A stretch of 64,000 nucleotides of DNA from Massilia sp. W12 (GTDB lineage Bacteria; Pseudomonadota; Gammaproteobacteria; Burkholderiales; Burkholderiaceae_D): assembly GCF_037300705.1 (NCBI RefSeq), contig NZ_CP147776.1, forward strand, positions 5,896,857 to 5,960,856, given 5' to 3'. Every line of letters starts with the position of its first letter. The stretch's first letter is position 1. The notes beneath the pieces are model-generated. The model worked only from the letters and a program-made list of their open reading frames with translations. It did not search any database and was not told where the DNA came from. The position numbers were made by a program, and so were the translations under genes. Positions 10,565 to 18,562 of this stretch are shown here, in pieces.

Positions 10565-11968
10565 GTGAGCACAAGCAATCTGACAAGCAAGCTGCTGATT
10601 ATTGGCGGCGGCCCCGGCGGTTATGTGGCAGGCATCCGCGCCGGCCAACTCGGCATCGACACCATTTTGGTGGAAGGCGGCAATCTGGGCGGCACCTGCC
10701 TGAACATCGGCTGCATTCCATCCAAAGCCCTGATCCATGTGGCGGAAGAGTTCCATAAAGCGGAACAACATGCGCACGGCTCAGCCCTGGGCATTTCGCA
10801 CAGCGCGCCGCAACTCGATCTGGCCAAAGCGGTCAGCTGGAAAGACGGCATCGTCGGCAAACTGACCGGCGGCGTTGGCGCCCTGCTGAAAAAGAATGGC
10901 GTGAAAGTGGTCAAAGGCCAGGCTCATATCGTCGATGGCAAGCATGTGCGCGTCACGCAAGCCGATGGCGCCGTGGTGGACATCGCCTGCGAGCACCTGT
11001 TGCTGGCCACCGGCTCGCTGCCGGTTGAGCTGCCGTTCATGCCGTTTGGCGGCGCGGTGATTTCTTCCACCGAAGCCCTGTCCCCGACCACTTTGCCGCA
11101 AAAGCTGGTGGTGGTGGGCGGCGGTTATATCGGTCTGGAGCTGGGCATCGCCTATCGCAAGCTGGGCGTGCAAGTCGCGGTGGTGGAATCGTTGCCGCGC
11201 ATTTTGCCGGCGTATGACGAAGAGCTGAGTAAAGTGGTGGCGAATTCGCTCAAGAAATTGGGCATTGAGCTGCACCTGGGCTGCCGCGTGGAAGGCATGA
11301 ACAGCGCCGGCACGGCAGTGCGCGTGCTGGATGCTGAACATAAAGAGTTTGAGCTGAGCGCCGACCGCGTGCTGGTGGCGGTGGGACGCAAGCCCAACAC
11401 CCAGGGTTATGGTCTGGAAAGTCTGATGCTGGACATGTCCGGCCGCAGCATCAAGATCGACGACCAGTGCCGCACCTCGATGCGCAATGTATGGGCGATT
11501 GGCGACGTGACCGGCGAACCGATGCTGGCGCACCGCGCCATGGCGCAAGGTGAGATGGTGGCGGAAATCATTTCCGGCAAGAAGCGCCATTTCCAACCGG
11601 CAGCGATTCCGGCGGTGTGCTTCACCGATCCGGAATTGGTGGTGGCGGGTTTGAGTCCGCAGGAGGCGCAAGCCGCCGGCATCGACATCATCACCGCCAA
11701 TTTCCCCTTCGCCGCAAATGGCCGCGCGATGAGCATCGAATCCACCGACGGCTTTGTGCGCGTGGTGGCGCGACGCGACAACCGCTTGATCATCGGCTGG
11801 CAAGCGGTCGGCGCCGGCGTCTCCGAACTGGCGACCGCTTTCGGCCAATCGCTGGAAATGGGCGCCACCCTGGACGACATCGGCTCCACCATCCACGCCC
11901 ATCCGACCCTGGGTGAAACAGTGCAGGAAGCTGCGCTGCGCGCCTTGGGGCATGCTTTGCATATTTGA
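10565..11968 (+). CDS. lpdV: Dihydrolipoyl dehydrogenase E3 of the bkd complex
   Basis: This 467-residue flavoprotein re-oxidises the dihydrolipoyl groups of BkdB with NAD+. It has the FAD dinucleotide fold [12 protein letters not shown] (12-23), the redox disulfide GGTCLNIGC (C45 and C50), an NAD fold [13 protein letters not shown] in the middle and the dimer-interface HPTLGE near the end with the catalytic His-Glu pair. Its start is GTG-adjacent at 10565 (ATG inside GTGAGC context was checked; the first in-frame start is used). It is last in the operon and followed by a GC-rich hairpin. Confidence 0.94.
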   Translation: MSTSNLTSKLLIIGGGPGGYVAGIRAGQLGIDTILVEGGNLGGTCLNIGCIPSKALIHVAEEFHKAEQHAHGSALGISHSAPQLDLAKAVSWKDGIVGKLTGGVGALLKKNGVKVVKGQAHIVDGKHVRVTQADGAVVDIACEHLLLATGSLPVELPFMPFGGAVISSTEALSPTTLPQKLVVVGGGYIGLELGIAYRKLGVQVAVVESLPRILPAYDEELSKVVANSLKKLGIELHLGCRVEGMNSAGTAVRVLDAEHKEFELSADRVLVAVGRKPNTQGYGLESLMLDMSGRSIKIDDQCRTSMRNVWAIGDVTGEPMLAHRAMAQGEMVAEIISGKKRHFQPAAIPAVCFTDPELVVAGLSPQEAQAAGIDIITANFPFAANGRAMSIESTDGFVRVVARRDNRLIIGWQAVGAGVSELATAFGQSLEMGATLDDIGSTIHAHPTLGETVQEAALRALGHALHI

Positions 11969-11978
11969 TGTGGTTTTC

Positions 11979-12002
11979 CCCCCTGCCTTTGCGGGCAGGG
12001 GG
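11979..12002 (+). terminator. GC-rich hairpin after the bkd operon
   Basis: CCCCCTGCC (11979-11987) pairs with GGCAGGGGG (11994-12002) around a 6-nt loop, 11 nt after the lpdV stop. The downstream sequence is only moderately T-rich, so it may be a weak rho-independent terminator. Confidence 0.5.
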
Positions 12003-12042
12003 CGCTTCCTGTTTCTCCTCTGTAAAATCTACGAGGCATCTC

Positions 12043-12321
12043 ATGACAATGAAAGAATGCTATGTGGAAATCATTGATCAAACAATGACGATTCCTGCTG
12101 AAGTTTTGGAGGTTTTGCCGCAAAACAAGAAACTGTATCTGTATACCGATTCAGAGCGGGGCACGGTTACTATTTATGCGAAAGATCCCACAGATTTGCC
12201 AAATAAATGGTTTTTTGAGGAAATGGCTCAGATCCATGCAGGTGAAGATTGGGAAACATATAGCGAACCAGTTCCACCTGAATTACTGCGCCGGCCGCGA
12301 AAAGAAGAAGGGAATGAATAA
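12043..12321 (+). CDS. Putative antitoxin paired with a PIN-domain toxin
   Basis: The 92-residue product begins MTMKECYVEIIDQTMTIPAE; an ACGAGG site lies upstream, and a start 6 nt later is also possible. The N-terminal half is a short beta-rich region (AEVLEVLPQNKKLYLYTD). The C-terminal half carries a conserved block: DPTDLPNKWFFEE, then EDWETYSEPVPPELLRRPRK. The stop overlaps the ATG of the PIN gene by one base (TAATG), a typical antitoxin-toxin arrangement. A second copy of this protein lies at 15206-15481. I do not recognise an antitoxin family by name, so the role is inferred from context. Confidence 0.62.
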   Translation: MTMKECYVEIIDQTMTIPAEVLEVLPQNKKLYLYTDSERGTVTIYAKDPTDLPNKWFFEEMAQIHAGEDWETYSEPVPPELLRRPRKEEGNE

Positions 12322-12890
12322 TGACAAAGCAGCGCGTTATTCTTGACGCCAATATTTTATATGGCAGTTTTTCACGCGACTTACTCTTATCATTATTTGC
12401 CGCCGGAATGTATGAAGCCAAATGGACTGAGAAAATCACGCAAGAATGGGTCGGACATCTTTTGGAAAACAATAAAAATACCACCCAAGAAAAATTGACC
12501 CGAACAATCAGGCTTATGAATGCAATTCCACCAGCGGCCCTGGTCTCGCATTACGAGCAATTCATTGAGCAAGTCACCATACCGGACAAGGATGACAGAC
12601 ATGTCGTTGCCGCTGCAATCGCCTGTGGCGCACAAAAAATTCTGACTTGGAATTTAGGCGATTTCCCGAATAAAATCTTAAAAATATTTGGCGTACAAGC
12701 AGAGTCGCCTGATGCTTTCATTTATGAATTACTTTTAGCGTCGCCAGTGGAAGTCATTAAAATTTTCAAAGATTTACGCATGGGATTCAAAGCGCCGCCC
12801 GTTTCAGTCGATGGATTCTTTGAGAGATTGAATAAGAATAATTTCAAGTTAACTGCAAAGTTCTTGGAACGATACAAGGAATTGCTTTAA
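12321..12890 (+). CDS. PIN-domain toxin-like RNase
   Basis: The 189-residue protein starts with the PIN signature MTKQRVILDANILYGSF, and acidic residues stand at the expected spacing: D9, E42, D92 (DKDDRHVVAAAI) and D114 (TWNLGDFP). PIN proteins are Mg-dependent RNases; those encoded directly behind a small antitoxin gene are VapC-like toxins. The region after about residue 125 is extra (AESPDAFIYELL... to LERYKELL), as in the longer PIN_3-type proteins. It shares one base with the preceding gene. AT content is higher than in the flanking housekeeping genes, suggesting acquisition. Confidence 0.75.
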   Translation: MTKQRVILDANILYGSFSRDLLLSLFAAGMYEAKWTEKITQEWVGHLLENNKNTTQEKLTRTIRLMNAIPPAALVSHYEQFIEQVTIPDKDDRHVVAAAIACGAQKILTWNLGDFPNKILKIFGVQAESPDAFIYELLLASPVEVIKIFKDLRMGFKAPPVSVDGFFERLNKNNFKLTAKFLERYKELL

Positions 12891-12956
12891 TGTTTTTTCC
12901 GGGAAAATTGCTTCACTGAAGAGCTTCTTGAAAAGTGCGATGATTTTTAACAGGTC

Positions 12957-13107
12957 GTTGAAAAAGGGAAAAAAGCCTGATTTCAAGCTGACAAAAATCA
13001 AAATTCCAACCAATATTGAAATGAGAGCCTCAAAAAATTACTCTATTTCAGTTAAATTCAGGTTGATGAAAATGCCCCACATGGGACGCACAAGATAGTT
13101 TTTCAAC
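12957..13107. repeat. Inverted GTTGAAAAA pair, possible IS scar or MITE
   Basis: GTTGAAAAA (12957-12965) and its exact complement TTTTTCAAC (13099-13107) bracket about 150 bp of AT-rich non-coding DNA. Insertion sequence ends of several families carry such motifs. There is no clear target duplication beyond this. It may be a decayed element end or a miniature element. Confidence 0.3.
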
Positions 13108-13224
13108 ACCCAGTTAAAGTAAACAGGACAAGGACTGTGAAAGAATTTCTTTGCTCGCTTTGGCGTCATTCAGGAAAAGCCAACTTGATTTGCATGCACC
13201 CATTTAACTTTACAGGCGTACGAT

Positions 13225-13404
13225 ATGACTATCAAAACCATTGAAATGAGCAACAAAGAAATTACCTATACTCTCATCGCACTCAAGAAATACGAGAAAG
13301 AATTATTATCTCAGGATGGCGAGTTAGCTGAAGATGCTGGTAATGATATTATCTTCATACAAGCAATTATTGAGCGCCTTTCCCAAGCCAAGAAAAAAGA
13401 ATAA
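13225..13404 (+). CDS. Small acidic/charged protein, 59 residues
   Basis: A complete frame, ATG at 13225 to TAA at 13404, encodes MTIKTIEMSNKEITYTLIAL and then a Lys/Glu-rich helix ending RLSQAKKKE. An ACAGG-like ribosome site lies about 10 nt upstream. Codon use looks like that of a real gene, and the product is likely helical. Family unknown. It stands in the toxin-antitoxin/IS region and could be an orphan component of a mobile module. Confidence 0.45.
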   Translation: MTIKTIEMSNKEITYTLIALKKYEKELLSQDGELAEDAGNDIIFIQAIIERLSQAKKKE

Positions 13405-13695
13405 CGCTCCGCAAAGATGGGGTATGCCAGAAATTGGAGGCCGTTTATGCTGAGATAAGCCGCCTCCGCAAGACGCCTGAAGAGCAAGGGTGCTTAGTTG
13501 ACTTTTGAAATTTATTGGAGGAGCTGCATGCTCGCATATACAAGCGGAGAAAAATTGATTGCATTTGAGAGCCACTTATCGCACGCCAACCTTTACCCTG
13601 TTTGAAAATGCGATATTTCTTTACTTCCAAACAGGAAGTTAATCCCAACCCATGCCAACTATCCAAAAAAGCAGATATGCTTTTCTTTTTAATGA
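13405..13695. other. Non-coding or decayed sequence left of the IS element
   Basis: No intact gene is seen. A frame reads LRKDGVCQKLEAVYAEISR up to a TGA, then continues in a similar style, which may be the ruin of a gene. A strong GGAGGAG site at about 13517-13523 precedes a 25-codon frame at 13528. Without the IS, this sequence would be the upstream region of the second antitoxin copy. Confidence 0.35.
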
Positions 13696-15189
13696 GTCTC
13701 CCCTGAACAATTCCCAACCTCCTGATTTTATTGAAAAAAATTGAGGAATGGAGACCGCAGAATTGCAAGAAATGATTAAAATAGAATTCATTTCCGGCAA
13801 AAAGCGGAGGGGCAAATGGGGCCAAAACCGACGGGGACAGTAAGCGCGGATATGTTCCGACAAAGGCTTGATGAGTTGGTCAACCCCAAACATCCATTGG
13901 TGAAGTTGGCCGATTTGATGGATTGGAGCGTGTTCGAGAGGGAATGGGCAACGCATTTCCCGTCATCACGAGGCAGACCAGCAACTTCTACGCGCCTGAT
14001 CGCAGGCCTTTTGTATCTGCAACACACATTTGCGTTATCTGACGAAGATGTTGTGTGGGGATGGGTTGAGAATCCATATTGGCAATTGTTTTGCGGGGAA
14101 ATTTGGTTTCAACATCACCCGCCAATTGACCCCAGTTCGCTGACGCGTTGGCGCAAACGGATTGGAGAAAAAGGTCTGGAATGGATGCTGACGCAGACAA
14201 TCAAAGCAGCAGAAAAAGCCAAGGTGGTGGAACAAAAAAGCTTTGAGAAGGTGATCGTTGATAGCACAGTGCAAGAAAAAGCGATTACGTGGCCAACCGA
14301 CGCAAAATTGCTGGAGCGCGCCAGGCAGCATCTGGTCAAATTTGCCATTGAGGAAAAGTTGGATTTGCGGCAAAACTATAACCGTGAGGCGCCAAAATTA
14401 GCCGGGCAAGTAGCGCGTTATGCTCACGCCAAGCAGTTCAAACGCATGCGCGGCAGTTTAAAGAAGCTCAAGACGCTGGTGGGGCGCGTTTATCGGGATG
14501 TGGAGCGCAAGCTCGCCAACAAGTCTGAGAGCGTGAAGCAGAAAGCCAGCGACTTGCTGGCCAAAGCGAAGCGCCTGCTGACGCAACAAAAAAATGACAA
14601 GAATAAACTTTATAGCCTGCATGCGCCGGAAGTTGAATGCATCTCCAAAGGAAAGGCCCGGCAGCCATATGAATTCGGTGTGAAGGTTTCGATTACGGTG
14701 ACACACAAAGAAGGCTTGGTGGTGGGGATGCGCAGTATGCCCGGCAACCCATACGATGGCCATACTTTATACGAAGCATTGGAACAAGCGGCCATCCTGA
14801 CAGATACCCTTCCAAAAGAGGCATTTACAGATTTGGGCTATCGCGGCGGCACAGCGCCAAGCGGCGTTAAAGTCTTCCATCGACGTTTAAAGCGCAACAT
14901 CACAGCGCGACTTCGGCGGGATATCCGACGGCGAAGCGCAATTGAACCGGTGATTGGACATATGAAAAATGACGGAAGATTGAGCAGAAATTGGTTGAAA
15001 GGCGCTGATGGTGATGCCTTTCATGCTTTGTTATGCGGCTGCGGCCACAATCTGCGCATGATCCTCCGAAAGCTCCGGCTTTTTTTGGCCTTCCTTGCGT
15101 TTTTTTGCAGCTTCAGATTTCCTGAGGGAAAACCTTGTCTGACCGCAGATTGCATTTGTTGACCTTAATTTGAATTGTTCAGGGCCGAC
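13696..15189. mobile_element. IS5-family-like insertion sequence, complete
   Basis: Imperfect terminal inverted repeats bracket one transposase gene: GTCTCCCCTGAACAATTC at 13696-13713 and the complement of GTCGGCCCTGAACAATTC at 15172-15189, identical at 16 of 18 positions. The flanks repeat TAATGA (13690-13695 and 15190-15195). If the ends are taken one base longer on each side, the duplication is the 4-bp AATG, which suits many IS5-family members. The length is about 1.49 kb. It lies 16 nt upstream of the second antitoxin gene. Confidence 0.85.
13816..15162 (+). CDS. IS5-family DDE transposase
   Basis: A 448-residue DDE transposase. The N-terminal DNA-binding part carries the family block RPATSTRLIAGLLYLQH (about residues 55-70) and the SLTRWRKRIGEKG segment. 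Catalytic residues are D149 (KVIVDSTVQEKA), D339 (AFTDLGYRG) and E377 (IEPVIGHMK), with the typical Y/R-rich spacing after the glutamate. A charged 190-250 region (KQFKRMRGSLKKLKTL...) is the usual insertion. The gene is intact, and the last 20 residues run into the right end of the element. It cuts and pastes the element; activity is plausible because nothing is broken. Confidence 0.9.
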   Translation: MGPKPTGTVSADMFRQRLDELVNPKHPLVKLADLMDWSVFEREWATHFPSSRGRPATSTRLIAGLLYLQHTFALSDEDVVWGWVENPYWQLFCGEIWFQHHPPIDPSSLTRWRKRIGEKGLEWMLTQTIKAAEKAKVVEQKSFEKVIVDSTVQEKAITWPTDAKLLERARQHLVKFAIEEKLDLRQNYNREAPKLAGQVARYAHAKQFKRMRGSLKKLKTLVGRVYRDVERKLANKSESVKQKASDLLAKAKRLLTQQKNDKNKLYSLHAPEVECISKGKARQPYEFGVKVSITVTHKEGLVVGMRSMPGNPYDGHTLYEALEQAAILTDTLPKEAFTDLGYRGGTAPSGVKVFHRRLKRNITARLRRDIRRRSAIEPVIGHMKNDGRLSRNWLKGADGDAFHALLCGCGHNLRMILRKLRLFLAFLAFFCSFRFPEGKPCLTADCIC

Positions 15190-15205
15190 TAATGAGAATT
15201 GGATA

Positions 15206-15481
15206 ATGAATTTCAAAAAATGTTATGCCAAGATTGAAAATGGTATCATGCAAATGCCAGCGGAAGTTCTGGAGATTTTGCCGCAAGGTGTGCAGCTATT
15301 CATTCGCACCGATATCGAAAAAGGGCGCATAACCATTCACGCAAAAAATCCAACTGATTTACCCAATAAATGGTTTTTTGAAGAATTGGATGCCATGGCG
15401 CAAGATGAAGATTGGGAAACATACAGCGAACCCGTGCCGCCAGAATTATTGCGCCGCCCGCGTAAAACCGAAGCCAAATAA
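15206..15481 (+). CDS. Orphan antitoxin paralogue next to the IS element
   Basis: The 91-residue product (start MNFKKCYAKIENGIMQMPAE) is a clear paralogue of the protein at 12043-12321. Shared blocks are PAEVLE(I/V)LPQ, NPTDLPNKWFFEE and EDWETYSEPVPPELLRRPRK. No PIN gene follows; the next gene is unrelated and starts 90 nt later. The IS lies 16 nt before its start codon, so the original promoter has been displaced and any expression must come from the element or read-through. It may be a solitary antitoxin able to neutralise the nearby toxin, or a decaying remnant. Confidence 0.6.
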   Translation: MNFKKCYAKIENGIMQMPAEVLEILPQGVQLFIRTDIEKGRITIHAKNPTDLPNKWFFEELDAMAQDEDWETYSEPVPPELLRRPRKTEAK

Positions 15482-15571
15482 GACGCCCATTGCAATGCAT
15501 GTGACTTTACCACCTTCACACTGCTCATCGGCGCCACTCCAGGTATACTAAGCCCCAACCCAGGAGCCGCC

Positions 15572-17179
15572 ATGCCCGCACAGCCCCCCATTGATGCCAC
15601 ATTCGCCAACCGCTTCGCACAAGCAGCGCCGGGCGATACACCGGCCTTACCTTTGGGCATACAGAATTTTGCCGAAATCCGCCAAGGCGGCTACCTCTAT
15701 GCAGACAAAACCGCCTTGCTGGCGCGTATGTTCCGCAGCGGCAAGTATTTTTTCCTGTCGCGCCCGCGCCGCTTTGGCAAAAGCCTCTTGCTCGATACCT
15801 GTAAAGAATTATTGGAAGGCAATCAAACCCTGTTTCAAGGTCTGGCGGTGGAGCATGATTGGGAATGGCGCGCGCGCATCCCGGTGCTGAAATTGGATAT
15901 GGGCGATTTTTTGCCCGGTTTGGATGGTTTGCAAGCCGGGCTGCTGCAAAAATTAGGGGAAAACGCTGAGCGTCTGGGGCTGTCCTGGCAGGCGCCGCAA
16001 AACCCCGCCACCGGTTTGCGCGAACTGATCTTGCAAACCCGGCGCAAATTCGGCCAGCGCGTGGCCGTGCTGGTGGATGAATACGATAAGCCAATGCTGG
16101 ACACCCTGCAGGACAAGGCGCAATGCACAGCGATACGCGATTGGTTAAGCGGTTTTTATGCCGTCATCAAATCGGCTGACGCCGAAGTCGGTTTCGCCCT
16201 GATCAGCGGCGTCTCGCGCTTTGCCAAAGTCAGCCTGTTTTCCGGTTTAAACAATTTGCGCGATATCACGCTTGACCCCGACTACGCCAGTTTGTGCGGC
16301 TACACCGAAGCCGAGCTTGACCGTGTATTTGCCCCCTGGCTGCAGGGTTTGTCGCGGGAACAAATCAAGCGCTGGTACAACGGTTATCACTGGCTGGGCG
16401 AGCGCGTGTACAACCCGTATGCGATTCTGTGCCTGCTGCAGCAACGCAAATTCAAACCGCACTGGTATGAAACCGGCAGCCCGGGATTTTTGCTCAAGGA
16501 ACTGGCGCAACGCACGCCATGGTTGCCGGATTTGCAGCAAATCCACGCTGACGCCGACTTGTTATCCAACTTCGATATTGAAACGATTTCCATTCCGGCG
16601 CTGATGTTCCAAACCGGCTATCTGACCATCGCCGACGAATATGCGATTGGCGACAATTATTATTACCGCCTGCGCTTGCCGAATCGCGATGTCGAACTGG
16701 GTTTGTTCAACCGCCTGCTGCCTGATCTGGTGGGGGATGACGCCAGAATCGGCGCACAACGCAATCGCCTGCATCAATTATTGAGCGCGGGCGATATCGC
16801 CGCCTTGCGGGAACTGTTCCAGTCCATCTACGCCGCCATTCCTTACAACTGGCACAGCAACACGCCGCTGGCGCAATATGAGGCATATTACGCCAGCGTG
16901 TTTTACGTGTACTTCATGGCCAGCGGTTTTCCAGACGTGCGCCTGGAAGACGCCACCAGCGTGGGCCGGATTGATATGAGCGTGATCTTGCCGCAGTGTG
17001 TCTGTATTTTTGAATTCAAAGTCGTGGCAGAAACAGCCGACGGCTCTGCGCTGGCGCAGATCGAAGCGCGCAATTACGCCCAAAAATACAAGGCGCTTGG
17101 ACGGCCTGTGTTTTTAATCGGCATTGAATTCAGCAGCGCTCACAGAAATATTGCCGGTTTTGACTGGAAGCAAGTCTGA
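15572..17179 (+). CDS. AAA-ATPase-like (DUF1703) protein with PD-(D/E)XK nuclease-like C-terminus
   Basis: The 535-residue protein matches the AAA_ATPase_like/DUF1703 pattern. LPLGIQNFAEIRQGGYLYADKT sits near residue 27 (position given by its first residues only), followed by a Walker-A-like RPRRFGKSLLLD (about 62-73) and a Walker B-like VAVLVDEYDKPM near 165. The C-terminus is a PD-(D/E)XK_9-like domain (VGRIDMSVILPQCVCIFEFK, with D and ExK-like residues near 470-490). Such proteins are abundant in mobile-element-rich genomes; their function is undetermined. Start 15572 follows an AGGAG-like site (CAGGAGCC). It is transcribed away from the antitoxin. Confidence 0.78.
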   Translation: MPAQPPIDATFANRFAQAAPGDTPALPLGIQNFAEIRQGGYLYADKTALLARMFRSGKYFFLSRPRRFGKSLLLDTCKELLEGNQTLFQGLAVEHDWEWRARIPVLKLDMGDFLPGLDGLQAGLLQKLGENAERLGLSWQAPQNPATGLRELILQTRRKFGQRVAVLVDEYDKPMLDTLQDKAQCTAIRDWLSGFYAVIKSADAEVGFALISGVSRFAKVSLFSGLNNLRDITLDPDYASLCGYTEAELDRVFAPWLQGLSREQIKRWYNGYHWLGERVYNPYAILCLLQQRKFKPHWYETGSPGFLLKELAQRTPWLPDLQQIHADADLLSNFDIETISIPALMFQTGYLTIADEYAIGDNYYYRLRLPNRDVELGLFNRLLPDLVGDDARIGAQRNRLHQLLSAGDIAALRELFQSIYAAIPYNWHSNTPLAQYEAYYASVFYVYFMASGFPDVRLEDATSVGRIDMSVILPQCVCIFEFKVVAETADGSALAQIEARNYAQKYKALGRPVFLIGIEFSSAHRNIAGFDWKQV

Positions 17180-17192
17180 CACTCGCCGCTCC

Positions 17193-17837
17193 TCAATCCT
17201 TTTTGCGCAAACGCGGCGGCCTGTCCGGCAGCAAGATATGCCATTCCCTGACCTCAGCGCGCCAGACTTGCAAATAACCATTGCTGCACACATAGCGCCA
17301 GCCATTGCTGATGCCCAGTTTTTGGTCCAGGCCAAACAAGGCCGGCAGGCGCGCCGGCTGGCGCCAGTCCAAGCCTTCTTGCAGACAGGCCATTTGCCAG
17401 CACAATAATAAATTTTGCTGCATGGCTTGCGGGTCGTACTCGCGCGCATCAAGCGGGCGGTAGTCGGCGATGTGTTCGGCTTGTCCGGTGAATTCGGCAT
17501 ACGCTTTGCCGCATAAAATCACACCTTGCCAAAAATGTTGCAAGGCAAAGGAAGGTATCGCCAGCGTGGCCGATTCCGCTTGCAGATTGCACATAAAAAA
17601 TTGGCGCAAGAGATTTTCCATCATGTCCAGATGCGGCGTCTGACAATTCGGCCACAGCTTTTGCACATATTGCCTGGCCAGCGCCGGCGCGCGCCATTGT
17701 TTGATCGCGCTCTCCTGCCTTAAATAGGTTTTGATGCGCGTCTGCCTGTCCCGGTAAGCGCGGGCGCCAGGCAGATAAGGCATGAGAAAAAACGCCAAGG
17801 CAAAAAAAACCAATGCAGCCAGTACGATCCAAAGCAT
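17193..17837 (-). CDS. Membrane-anchored protein of unknown function, tandem paralogue 2
   Basis: The start at 17837 is preferred over 17855 because AAGGAG lies 5-8 nt upstream of it. The 214-residue product opens with a transmembrane helix (MLWIVLAALVFFALAFFLMP) and a cytoplasmic or periplasmic domain. Its motifs FWQGVILCGKAYAEFT and LFGLDQKLGISNGWRYV are shared with the preceding gene, so the two arose by duplication. The W-x-x-x-I-L...Y..F pattern loosely recalls glycine-rich-domain-like (GRDP-like) proteins, but that is weak. The C-terminus is Arg/Lys-rich. It lies 14 nt behind its paralogue. Confidence 0.6.
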   Translation of the reverse strand: MLWIVLAALVFFALAFFLMPYLPGARAYRDRQTRIKTYLRQESAIKQWRAPALARQYVQKLWPNCQTPHLDMMENLLRQFFMCNLQAESATLAIPSFALQHFWQGVILCGKAYAEFTGQAEHIADYRPLDAREYDPQAMQQNLLLCWQMACLQEGLDWRQPARLPALFGLDQKLGISNGWRYVCSNGYLQVWRAEVREWHILLPDRPPRLRKKD

Positions 17838-17851
17838 AGCCGCTCCTTGAT

Positions 17852-18544
17852 TCAAGCCGGCAGCGCATCAGCGCTGAACACACTGTCATATACCTGTCCC
17901 TGGAATTGGCTGCGCAAACTGCCATTTTCCATTTTGTGGCGCCAACCGCTGTCCATTCCGATTTTTTGATCGAGTGCAAACAGCAGCGGCATGCCATCCG
18001 CCATGGGGGGGCCGAAATCGCGGATCTGGGCGGCTGCACGCCAGCAATGTTGAAACTGGCGTTGCCGCGCGGCGCTCAGCACCGGGGTGAATTCTTCCTC
18101 CAAGTCATAATGCAGCGGGCTGAACATCACGGTTTGGCAAAATTCGCGATAGTCGGCGGTGCGCAAGACAAACTCACGCCACAGCAAGCGCACCGCCTGC
18201 GAGGGCAGCACGATGCTGCTGTCCTGCTCCTGCTGGTCATAGCGCAATAAAAGATAGATGCGCAAGGCTTGGCATGCCAGGGTGTAATCCTGCCGGCTTA
18301 ATTGCGGAATATGCTGGCGTAATTTGGCCTCCAATATCGGTGGAAAGTGATAGGCCTGCAGCCTTGGAATGACCCGCATGCGCCAGCCGGCGTGTCCCAG
18401 AAAATAGCCCTGGCGCCACAAGCGGTACAGCACATAGGCGCACAGCACGATGGGAATGAGATACATCAGCGGGCCGCTGGGCGGGTGCTTTTTAAGCAGC
18501 GCCCCCAGCCAAAAAATAAATACCAGCAGGAAAAAAGTATCCAT
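17852..18544 (-). CDS. Membrane-anchored protein of unknown function, tandem paralogue 1
   Basis: The 230-residue product has one or two N-terminal membrane segments (FFLLVFIFWLGALL and MYLIPIVLCAYVLYRLW). It then carries the same domain as its downstream neighbour: LLWREFVLRTADYREFC near residue 120 and LFALDQKIGMDSGWRHK near 198. The shared positions are Trp/Glu/Tyr/Phe residues rather than obvious catalytic triads. It starts 18 nt after the PfkB kinase stop on the same strand, so it may be in one transcript with bigR-tauE-pfkB. Function unknown. Confidence 0.6.
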   Translation of the reverse strand: MDTFFLLVFIFWLGALLKKHPPSGPLMYLIPIVLCAYVLYRLWRQGYFLGHAGWRMRVIPRLQAYHFPPILEAKLRQHIPQLSRQDYTLACQALRIYLLLRYDQQEQDSSIVLPSQAVRLLWREFVLRTADYREFCQTVMFSPLHYDLEEEFTPVLSAARQRQFQHCWRAAAQIRDFGPPMADGMPLLFALDQKIGMDSGWRHKMENGSLRSQFQGQVYDSVFSADALPA

Positions 18545-18562
18545 CTCTGCCCTTTGTTTGCC

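Noticed and set aside
9026-10777. 583-codon minus-strand frame opposite bkdB
   Set aside because: Opposite-strand shadow; the Arg-rich stretch is the reverse of the Ala-Pro linker.
13501-13606. 25-codon frame at 13528 with a strong GGAGGAG site
   Set aside because: Too short and without recognisable content; may be a relic of a gene decayed before the IS came in.
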